A DNA stretch of 10,846 nt from NCBI GenBank assembly GCA_019420325.1, contig JAHZHK010000092.1:1-10846 (forward strand), written 5' to 3'. Origin of the DNA: Coriobacteriaceae bacterium. GTDB taxonomy: Bacteria > Actinomycetota > Coriobacteriia > Coriobacteriales > UMGS124. The notes under the pieces were generated by a model. That model made no database searches, was not told where the DNA came from, and saw only the letters and a program-made list of their open reading frames with translations. Positions 1 to 6,365 of the stretch are shown here, piece by piece (the first letter of the stretch is position 1; each line of letters opens with the position of its first letter). A program made the translations under genes and the position numbers.

Positions 1-223
1 ACATCGGACTCCTCTCTGGACTCTACTTCGGTCCGAGATTTTGTCCGGGGTCCCGTCCGCCAAAGCAATTCGCAAAATCGGTTAGTCGGGCAATTAACCC
101 GCGGAGTTATGTGGTAACCTTGTAGTGTATAGACAGCGTTTACGCAGCTTGTAGCCTTGTTTGACAAATCAAGCTTCCTTTTGGGCTCATTTGAAAAAAC
201 TTGGCTAGTCATGGGAGGCATTT
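1..223. other. Upstream region of the first LuxR gene, no gene seen
   Basis: No convincing coding sequence is visible here. A 6-base inverted repeat (TCGGAC at 4-9, GTCCGA at 31-36) followed by GATTTTG could be the end of a terminator for a gene outside the window. A perfect -35 hexamer TTGACA lies at 161-166, and a -10-like TATAGA lies at 128-133. Neither has a good partner hexamer at 16-18 bases, so the promoter of the regulator at 224 cannot be placed with confidence. Confidence 0.35.
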
Positions 224-1642
224 GTGACGCTAAAGATTTGGGCGAAGGACACCAACGCCTTGCTTGCCCTTGGTGCCGGCTTGTATTGGGCATCGTACGC
301 ATACCGCATCATGAACCCCGACCCCGTCTACTCCACGTCGGTCGGGGCCAACTCCCCCATCGTCGAAGACCTCTTCATGACGCTCTGGGTCTTCGTCACC
401 TTTCTTGTTTGCAAGCGCTGGGGCGTTCGAAAGCCGCGTGCACTCATCTCCGCCGTCATGATTTTCGCGGCGGTGCTTGTGCTCGTTGTGGAAGCAACGC
501 ACGTCTCGCTGCCGTTTTGGGCTGCACTCTTGGTTGAGGCGCTTGACCTTTTCACGCTAGGTGCCTCAATGATTTTGTGGGGCCTGGCCTTCGCCTCGCT
601 CGAGAAGCACCTCGCGGCCCGCAACGTCGTGGTCGCCGTCCTTATCGCCGCGGCGCTTATTCTCATCGGCAAGGCGCTGTTGCCTTTTGTCCCCATGGCC
701 TGGATGATGTGCCTGAGCTCCGCAGGCGGCTCGGCCGTCATGCTGTGGGGCGGCATTGGCCTGCAGACACACCGCCGCAAGGCAAAGAACCGCTCGGTCA
801 AAAGCTTCATCGCGCTTGCCGCCCCGCGCCTTGCATACGGTTTCTCGCTGGGCTTCTTCCCCACGGCGACAGCCGCGCTCGCCACCGGTAACCCCGATAT
901 CGCCCTGCTTACGTTCTCGCTTGTCGTCGTCGCTGCGGCAGCCGTTGCCGTGCTGCGCAGCGACGATCCGCCTTGCACGCTTCTGCCTGCGCTTATCCTC
1001 GTGGCGTGTTGGATTCTGAGCCTGCCTTTCCTGAAAGGCGGACTTACCAGCATGTTCCCGTCGCTGTTCTGCGCCATCTGGCTCTCTTGGCAAACCTTGT
1101 CTTCAGTACAGCTTTCAGAGCTCAAAGAGCAGTACGGCTTTTCGGAGCTCGACATCACGTTCATCGACAAGATGGCCATCGCGGTCACGATTCTGACGGG
1201 CACCTTCACCTGCCGCATCATCGAGGTTGTCACCGAGATGCCCACGCTGTCGGTCGGCCTTGTTGAAATCCTTCTGCCCATAGCCTTCTGCGGCCTGGCC
1301 ATCATGGCGAGCTTCTCACTGGCCCACCTTCTGAGCGTGCGCCAGGAGGACAACTTCAAGGGCCGCGTGGCTCAGGCTGCCGGCGAGTTCGAGGGGCGCG
1401 TGTTTGCCTCCATTGCCGATGAGTTTTGCCTGTCACCCCGCGAGCATCAGGTCTTCGCCATGCTCGCCCAGGGCCATACGAGCGCCTTCATCGCCGAAAC
1501 CGCCGGCATCAACCCAGGTACCACCAAGGCCCACATCGCTCACATCTACCAAAAGCTCGACGTGCACAGCAAAGACGAGATGCTCGAGCTGGTTGAAGAC
1601 CGCATCGCCAGCGAACTGACGGACATGGAAGACGATCTGTAA
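224..1642 (+). CDS. Membrane-bound LuxR-family transcriptional regulator
   Basis: This 472-residue protein has about 12 hydrophobic segments over residues 10-370. A C-terminal LuxR/GerE helix-turn-helix follows at about 402-460, opening with LSPREHQVF and ending in YQKLDVHSKDEMLEL. The architecture is known from Coriobacteriia, where an MFS-like membrane part is thought to sense a ligand and the cytoplasmic HTH binds DNA; the ligand is unknown. The start is GTG at 224, chosen because GGGAGG at 213-218 lies 5 bases upstream. The recognition region reads NPGTTKAHIAHIY, which departs from the usual NTVKTHVxxIY pattern, so its DNA target may differ from that of the other two LuxR proteins in this window. 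The gene stands alone and converges on the permease gene. The family call is firm; the role in the cell is inferred. Confidence 0.93.
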   Translation: MTLKIWAKDTNALLALGAGLYWASYAYRIMNPDPVYSTSVGANSPIVEDLFMTLWVFVTFLVCKRWGVRKPRALISAVMIFAAVLVLVVEATHVSLPFWAALLVEALDLFTLGASMILWGLAFASLEKHLAARNVVVAVLIAAALILIGKALLPFVPMAWMMCLSSAGGSAVMLWGGIGLQTHRRKAKNRSVKSFIALAAPRLAYGFSLGFFPTATAALATGNPDIALLTFSLVVVAAAAVAVLRSDDPPCTLLPALILVACWILSLPFLKGGLTSMFPSLFCAIWLSWQTLSSVQLSELKEQYGFSELDITFIDKMAIAVTILTGTFTCRIIEVVTEMPTLSVGLVEILLPIAFCGLAIMASFSLAHLLSVRQEDNFKGRVAQAAGEFEGRVFASIADEFCLSPREHQVFAMLAQGHTSAFIAETAGINPGTTKAHIAHIYQKLDVHSKDEMLELVEDRIASELTDMEDDL

Positions 1643-1679
1643 GTCGCCTGCCCGTGCCCGTGTTAAGACTGCAAATAAC

Positions 1680-1718
1680 GAGCCGCGCGCATCTCGCCTA
1701 CCGGGATGCGCGCGGCTC
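1680..1718. terminator. Hairpin between convergent genes, probable bidirectional terminator
   Basis: Perfect 14-base inverted repeats (1680-1693 and 1705-1718) are separated by 11 bases, which can themselves add three more pairs. The hairpin starts 38 bases after the stop of the LuxR gene at 1642. The flanking U-tracts are weak on both strands (TGCGTGTTT on plus). The literal open frame of the permease gene also ends inside this hairpin, at 1698. That is one reason to think the last part of that frame is not natural protein. Confidence 0.7.
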
Positions 1719-2987
1719 TGCGTGTTTACCGCCATGTTCGCATGGGCACAGCCAACAAAATACAGGCATCTGCCGCGCGCCTCGCGCACCTGCACCTCGC
1801 CCAGAAACCCCGGGGCAGCGAGAGGCAGACAGCCGCTGGGCGGCCCGCTTAGAGGGCCTACCAGCCGAGAAGTATCCCCGCAGCCAGTAGAACGCCAAGA
1901 AAACCAACGTTTGCCCCCACATGAACTTCCTGGTAGAGGGAGGGGCCGATTCTCCTTGTGTCGCCCGGAACCCTCGCGTCACCACGCCATACTGGGCGAT
2001 GACGATAAGCGTGGCCAGCGATGCGATGGGCGTGCCCGCCCCACCTACATTGACGCCGGCAAGAAGCCCCGCCCAATCACCGGTAAAGCCCGAAAGCACA
2101 ATGGCAGCAGGAACGTTGCTGATAACCTGGGAGAGCAGCGCTGCCGGGACAAACGCACCAGCTTCAAGCCATGCTGTGAACGCCTGTCTCACCTCAGGCA
2201 CGCGAGCAAGGTTGCCCGAAAAAACAAAGAATGCCGCAAAGGTGACTATCAGGCCCCAGTCGATATGCAACGGCAAACGAACGTCTCCCGCCAAGGTGAG
2301 GGCAACCACAAGCGCAAGGCAGGCCCACGCCGGAAGCGCACCGACGACCGCAGCCACGCAACATGCAAGCGCGCAGGCCGACAGCACCGCCTGATACCCT
2401 GACGCGGCCGGCGCGGGAACCTCAACCTTTACGGCGCCTTTGCCCACAAAGAGGCATGCGACTCCCACCAACATGGTGGCGAGCCCAAAAGGAGGTAGCA
2501 TCGTGCGCGCGAACTCGGCGAAACCGACACCGAAGGCCCCTGCAAGAAAAATGTTTTGAGGGTTGCCAAACGGAAGCAGCATGCCGCAGAGGTTTGCCGC
2601 CAAACCTTGAAGCACAAAGACAGGGGCCGCGAGATCGAGCCGGTCACACGTCGCCAAACAGGCCGCGGCGAGAGGCAAAAGGGCAAGCAGGGCCATGTCG
2701 TTTGTGACGAACATCGAGGCAAGCGCCGTCATGCCCACAAGTGCAAACACGAGCAGGCGCACACCAGAGCACGCCGACACCACGCGTACCGCTATCACCT
2801 GGATGATTCCCGAAGCGCTGAGGCCTCCAACCGCGAGCAACATGCTCGCCAGCTTTGCGAGTGTTCCCCAGTCGATATAGCCCGCATATCCAGCGTCAGG
2901 CGGAACCAATGCGCACGTCACCAGCGCAGCTGCAACTGCGACAGACGGCATTGTATGACGGCGCAAAAATGAGACAAGACGCGACAC
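1698..2987 (-). CDS. SLC13/ArsB/YbiR-type permease, likely frameshifted near the 3' end
   Basis: This is an inner-membrane ion or organic-anion transporter of the ion-transporter superfamily; the substrate is unknown. Family hallmarks are TNDMALLAL (residues 95-103), LPFGNPQNIFL (138-148), ISNVPAAIVLSGF (289-301) and GGAGTPIASLA (315-325), within about 10-11 hydrophobic segments. The start is GTG at 2987, 4 bases after the stop of the upstream LuxR gene, with no strong ribosome binding site, so translation is probably coupled. An ATG lies at residue 13. As read, the protein has 429 residues, but the last 70 or so turn into a basic, Arg/Ala/Gly-rich tail unlike the family. In the next frame the DNA encodes a membrane-type ending, ANVGFLGVLLAAGILLGW, with a stop at 1858-1860. 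One extra G in the five-G run at 1914-1918 (minus strand) would join the two frames into a 376-residue protein of normal family length. The gene is therefore functional with a sequence error, frameshifted by mutation, or recoded. Confidence 0.88.
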   Translation of the reverse strand: MSRLVSFLRRHTMPSVAVAAALVTCALVPPDAGYAGYIDWGTLAKLASMLLAVGGLSASGIIQVIAVRVVSACSGVRLLVFALVGMTALASMFVTNDMALLALLPLAAACLATCDRLDLAAPVFVLQGLAANLCGMLLPFGNPQNIFLAGAFGVGFAEFARTMLPPFGLATMLVGVACLFVGKGAVKVEVPAPAASGYQAVLSACALACCVAAVVGALPAWACLALVVALTLAGDVRLPLHIDWGLIVTFAAFFVFSGNLARVPEVRQAFTAWLEAGAFVPAALLSQVISNVPAAIVLSGFTGDWAGLLAGVNVGGAGTPIASLATLIVIAQYGVVTRGFRATQGESAPPSTRKFMWGQTLVFLAFYWLRGYFSAGRPSKRAAQRLSASRCPGVSGRGAGARGARQMPVFCWLCPCEHGGKHAEPRASR

Positions 2988-2991
2988 TGAG

Positions 2992-4623
2992 CTACTCGTT
3001 CGTCAGCAGGTCAATAAGTTCCTGCTTGGAATGCACATCAAGCTTGGCGTAAGCCTCCTGAACATAGCCGCGCACAGTATTCGTGGCAAGCCCGAGCTCA
3101 TTGCCAATGAAGGGGGCACTGCGCCCCTGGGCAAGAAGCAACACGACCTCGTGCTCGCGCGGCGTCAGATGGTATTTGGTAGCCAAATCAGCTGCACGCG
3201 CTTCAAGGGGGGTGGGAGCAGGCGGGGCCTGCGGAGCCTGGCTGACCTTCTCGGGAGCAGCATGTACCTCGGAGCCGGCTTCTTTCGCCTCGTCGTCTGC
3301 AGCAACAGCCTGGGGACGGTTGAACGCAACGTCTTCAGAAGTCAGGGAGACCGACACGCCAGCAACGCGCTTTCCCTGCTTGCGCGTAAGCAGGACCAGC
3401 GTCATCGACAGCAGGTAGATACCGGCTACCACGAGCACCATCGCACGCACGGTGCCATCGAGGTCGTCTTGAGCATCCAGCACCATGCCAGCGATAAGGC
3501 TCACCAAAAGTGCCGCACGGGCGATAAACATCGAGCTTGCCACAACCGCAACAGCAGGTGCCTGGCGCACGCGCGCGGTCTCAATCATCAAGAACATGAT
3601 TGAGACGTTGACGATCGTGCTGAGAAACGAAAGCGACGCCTGGAAGAAGGTATCGAAGTTTCTGTCGGTAAACGGCAAAGCGACCAGCAACAGGGCGATG
3701 AAGGGAAACGCAAAACGGAACGTCTTGGTGAGGTCGAACGTTCTATTCGCCACAAACGCAAGCACGGCAAGGAAGACTACGGCGCAAAGAGATGACAAGC
3801 TGGCAGGCGAGATGCCGACCGCCTCTAACGTGGCAAACAGGCTTTGCCCGCTCGAGCCTTCCGGGCCGCCATTTTGACCCGACCCCACAAACGATGCGAC
3901 AAATCCCGAAAGCATCGTAAGCGAGGCAAAGATGACGATAGGACCCCAAAGCTCCGCAAGCAAATCGGTCGTACGCTGCAACGACTCGCGACCCGGGCGC
4001 GCAGGCTCCACTCCTTCGAGGCACGCCATGGGCGCCGTTACGGGGTCCTTCATACGGCAAATGAAGCAGAACAAGACAATGCTCGCAATGCCCAAACAAG
4101 CCAGTAAGACATCTTGTGTCACCTCGGGCAGCACAGACAAGCCCAGGGAGACGAGCGAACTTACAAGCATGCTGGCAATAAGCGTGGTAAGACATCGACG
4201 GGGACCCATGCCGACAAATGGCACAAGCCACGCGGCATTAACCACAATGGAGGTCAGACCCCATGCCGAGGCAAGCACAATCATTCCCGCCTCGTTGAGC
4301 GCACCGTCGAAAACGCCGGCACTCGAAAGAATGTCCATGCCAAGAAGGGCCACAGCAGAAACGACACCCGCCAGATGCAAGCGAGAGCTAGGCTTCATGC
4401 AGCTCCAGGCCACCAATGCCGCCGAAGTCAGCAGGATTGAAAACGAGGATGCAAACGAGAATTCAAAGTTGACGGCATTCACACTTGTCATGTCACGCAT
4501 GGTAGACATGGCGGATGAATATGTGGCATTCAGCAGCACACGAAAGAAGCCGTAGCCCAAAAGCAAAGCAAGGCAGTAAACATCAACACGACGTTCGACA
4601 CGTGCTACGGTCTTGGCAACCAT
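2992..4623 (-). CDS. Membrane-bound LuxR-family regulator, operon partner of the permease
   Basis: From ATG 4623 the protein has 543 residues. About 12 hydrophobic segments are followed by a long Ala/Pro/Glu-rich linker and a C-terminal LuxR helix-turn-helix at about 484-543. The HTH opens with LTPREHEVVLLLAQGR, has recognition region TNTVRGYVQEAY, and ends in KLDVHSKQELIDLL. The likely role is a membrane sensor that controls transcription, with an unknown signal. The stop lies 4 bases before the permease start, so regulator and permease are very likely co-transcribed and the permease substrate may be the signal. The frame is open upstream to GTG 4725, with another ATG at 4656. I prefer 4623 because a G-rich stretch (GGGGGT) precedes it closely and the upstream residues look non-coding. 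The start is uncertain; the family call is not. Confidence 0.92.
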   Translation of the reverse strand: MVAKTVARVERRVDVYCLALLLGYGFFRVLLNATYSSAMSTMRDMTSVNAVNFEFSFASSFSILLTSAALVAWSCMKPSSRLHLAGVVSAVALLGMDILSSAGVFDGALNEAGMIVLASAWGLTSIVVNAAWLVPFVGMGPRRCLTTLIASMLVSSLVSLGLSVLPEVTQDVLLACLGIASIVLFCFICRMKDPVTAPMACLEGVEPARPGRESLQRTTDLLAELWGPIVIFASLTMLSGFVASFVGSGQNGGPEGSSGQSLFATLEAVGISPASLSSLCAVVFLAVLAFVANRTFDLTKTFRFAFPFIALLLVALPFTDRNFDTFFQASLSFLSTIVNVSIMFLMIETARVRQAPAVAVVASSMFIARAALLVSLIAGMVLDAQDDLDGTVRAMVLVVAGIYLLSMTLVLLTRKQGKRVAGVSVSLTSEDVAFNRPQAVAADDEAKEAGSEVHAAPEKVSQAPQAPPAPTPLEARAADLATKYHLTPREHEVVLLLAQGRSAPFIGNELGLATNTVRGYVQEAYAKLDVHSKQELIDLLTNE

Positions 4624-4766
4624 ACGACCCCCAAACGACGACGGCAACAAAGACATGCACCGGAAAACCTGGCATGAAATATCAAGGGTGCCGCAGCCCG
4701 GTCGGAAACAACCTTGCTCTGGCACCCCCTCGCATGCCGACAGTCCCCAGTGGCCGCAGCGCGGCC

Positions 4767-4799
4767 CTGTCGACAGATTGTAAGTATACCCCTAGTCAA
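4767..4799 (-). promoter_or_regulatory. Possible promoter and operator for the LuxR-permease operon
   Basis: On the minus strand TTGACT (4794-4799), TATACT (4783-4788) and TACAAT (4777-4782) follow one another, then a perfect 10-base palindrome CTGTCGACAG (4767-4776). Each -10 candidate is good on its own, but TTGACT is too close to both (5 and 11 bases) to be a standard -35. The palindrome would lie at or near the transcription start, where an operator could act. A GGCCGC/GCGGCC stem (4752-4766) follows. This placement is inferred from sequence pattern only. Confidence 0.35.
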
Positions 4800-4920
4800 T
4801 CCTGCGTTGTAGCCACCATCCGAAGCAATTTAGCCCAATTTGGTGATGTCTCTCACAACGCTTAAAGTACGCGGGGCAGCCCTCTTCAAACCCCTGCCCT
4901 TTGCAGGGTGCACACCCAAC

Positions 4921-4965
4921 AAAAAACCTCCCCCGCCGGGGCATTGCCCATCAGCGAGGGAGGTT
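4921..4965 (-). terminator. Intrinsic terminator of the VOC gene
   Basis: Read on the minus strand, this is a 12-base stem (4954-4965 with 4925-4936, one G-U pair). Its loop contains a smaller GGGC/GCCC stem. A run of T follows immediately (complement of the A-run 4921-4926). It starts about 60 bases after the VOC stop codon. This is the clearest Rho-independent terminator in the window. Confidence 0.85.
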
Positions 4966-5024
4966 CTTGAGAGGGTAGACTCACACACGAGTCCACTCAA
5001 AAACTCAAATGAAGCGAAAAGAAC

Positions 5025-6065
5025 TTAGAGCTTCTGGAAAACCTCGGCGAGCATGCCGTCGGGGCCGTCGATCATCACAGAACGTACATGACCAAAGACA
5101 GCGATGACCGTCTCGACCGGGTCGCCGTGTACGTTGAAACCAGCGTCGGCAGCCCTCTTGGCAACTGCCTCAACGTCATCGACGATGTAGGACATGGCGA
5201 AGATGCCAGCATTCTCAGGCTTGGCAACCTCGGACATCGGGTTACCCTCGATGGAGAAGCTCAGGGCCTCAACAACGGGGGTGTTGGAGCCGGAGTAGTA
5301 CACCATACGAGAGTGCGTACCCTCAGGCAGGCCCAGAATCGGGTCAACCAGACCGTCGGTCAGCTCCTCATCGTAGACCTTCGGCATGCCGATGACCTCG
5401 GTCCAGAACTTGTCGGCAACGTCCATGTCGCTGACAACGAGGGCGATGTCAGTCATGTTCTTGAACAGGCCGTCAAACTCGGGGCGAGGCTCGGAAACAG
5501 ACTCGATCATGGTCGTGGGGATACCGTCCACGCCGCAGAGCACTGCCTCGGAGACCGTGGAGTCGCTCCAGTCGGTGGAGTACTCGTAGGGCTCGCAGTA
5601 GTAGGAATAGCCCAGCTTGGTGAGGTGCTTGTGGACAGCCTTGTTGTTGTCGCAACGCATGGCAACGTCGAAGTAACCGGGGTCGTAGCCGTTGCGATCG
5701 GCGGTACGGATGCAAGCACCCGTGCGGGCGTCAAACTCGATGAACTGAAGCACCGTGGACTGGTACTCGTTCTTGACCATTGCATAACGCGCGCCGCCCT
5801 CGAGGCCGTACAGGGCCTTGACTTCCTCAGGCAGGAGGATACCGGTGCCCACCAGCGTGTACTCGAACATGCCGGTGAAGAAGTTGATGCTCTTGTCCAG
5901 GTCATTGCAGGAGATGCAAATACGCAGGACGCCCGAATCGGGCTGGGGCTCTTCAGCGGCCTGCTCGGCGCGAGCAGGCGTGGTGGTGATGCTAGCGGCA
6001 GCAGCTGCAGTAGCGGCCACGGCGGCACCGGTAACAAACGAACGACGAGAAATATGCTCAGCCAT
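5025..6065 (-). CDS. Tat-exported protein with two VOC (glyoxalase/dioxygenase-fold) domains
   Basis: The 346-residue protein begins with a twin-arginine signal: SRRSFV at residues 6-11, an Ala-rich hydrophobic core, and likely cleavage after ARA (31-33). Two VOC-like domains follow, at about 46-190 and 203-346. Each opens with the pattern of a beta strand, then D-L/M-D and a helix with an aromatic pair (NDLDKSINFF; SDMDVADKFW). The second closes with PDGMLAEVFQ, the usual position of a metal-binding Glu. The His often found in the first strand of each domain is not evident, so metal use is uncertain. VOC proteins include epimerases, glyoxalases and ring-cleaving dioxygenases; the reaction here cannot be told. 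AGGGAG, 5 bases before the ATG, supports the start. The gene lies downstream of an exported flavoprotein on the same strand, which suggests a shared extracytoplasmic pathway. Confidence 0.92.
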   Translation of the reverse strand: MAEHISRRSFVTGAAVAATAAAAASITTTPARAEQAAEEPQPDSGVLRICISCNDLDKSINFFTGMFEYTLVGTGILLPEEVKALYGLEGGARYAMVKNEYQSTVLQFIEFDARTGACIRTADRNGYDPGYFDVAMRCDNNKAVHKHLTKLGYSYYCEPYEYSTDWSDSTVSEAVLCGVDGIPTTMIESVSEPRPEFDGLFKNMTDIALVVSDMDVADKFWTEVIGMPKVYDEELTDGLVDPILGLPEGTHSRMVYYSGSNTPVVEALSFSIEGNPMSEVAKPENAGIFAMSYIVDDVEAVAKRAADAGFNVHGDPVETVIAVFGHVRSVMIDGPDGMLAEVFQKL

Positions 6066-6078
6066 GATGGCTCCCTAG

Positions 6079-6113
6079 AAAAAGGCCGGGCATTTCGAGC
6101 GAAACACCCGGCC
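6079..6113 (-). terminator. Terminator hairpin abutting the VOC ribosome binding site (possible attenuator)
   Basis: On the minus strand a perfect GGCCGGG/CCCGGCC stem (6107-6113 with 6084-6090) continues inward through T-G and TTTC/GAAA pairs to a small loop. Five T follow (complement of 6079-6083). The T-run ends only 2 bases before the AGGGAG ribosome binding site (complement of 6071-6076) of the VOC gene. It can end transcription coming from the flavoprotein gene. Because no promoter fits between it and the start codon, it may also act as an attenuator in the VOC leader. Confidence 0.75.
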
Positions 6114-6365
6114 AGTTGGTTTAGGCGTCGTACCTATGCGGATCTATGCAGTTCCGCAACAAACTCAAGCGTGGGTCCTGATGCGCAAGGCGCGCATCAG
6201 GTTTCGCTTCCCTCTAAAACGCGGGTTCTCGTCCGCAAGGCGTCGGGAGGCGACGTGCGCGGTGCGGGCCTTTGGCCTACTGGAGTACTCTAGCCTCCCG
6301 ACACGGAGCGGTCTATGCGACGAGCCCCGTGGAACGCAGCGGACGAGGTTCCGCTACCAACTTTC
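6114..6365 (-). promoter_or_regulatory. Structured intergenic region between flavoprotein and VOC genes
   Basis: No gene is visible in these 252 bases, but several strong stems are. A 10-base perfect hairpin (6177-6186 with 6192-6201), a 9-base pair of arms (6242-6250 with 6294-6302) and a 6-base hairpin (6338-6343 with 6350-6355) can form. Two diverged copies of a roughly 50-base unit share CGCAAGGCG at 6184-6192 and 6234-6242, with flanking matches. No known riboswitch class could be recognised by eye. It could be a 3' untranslated region, a regulatory leader of the VOC gene, or a small RNA. Confidence 0.45.

Noticed and set aside
328..1359. A 343-codon minus-strand frame opposite the first LuxR gene
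   Set aside because: Its Ser/Thr/Ala/Arg-rich translation has no domain, while the plus strand encodes a clear membrane LuxR protein.
5088..6293. A 401-codon open frame on the plus strand opposite the VOC gene
   Set aside because: Same antisense effect. It crosses the VOC start, the terminator hairpin and the structured intergenic region, with no recognisable domain.
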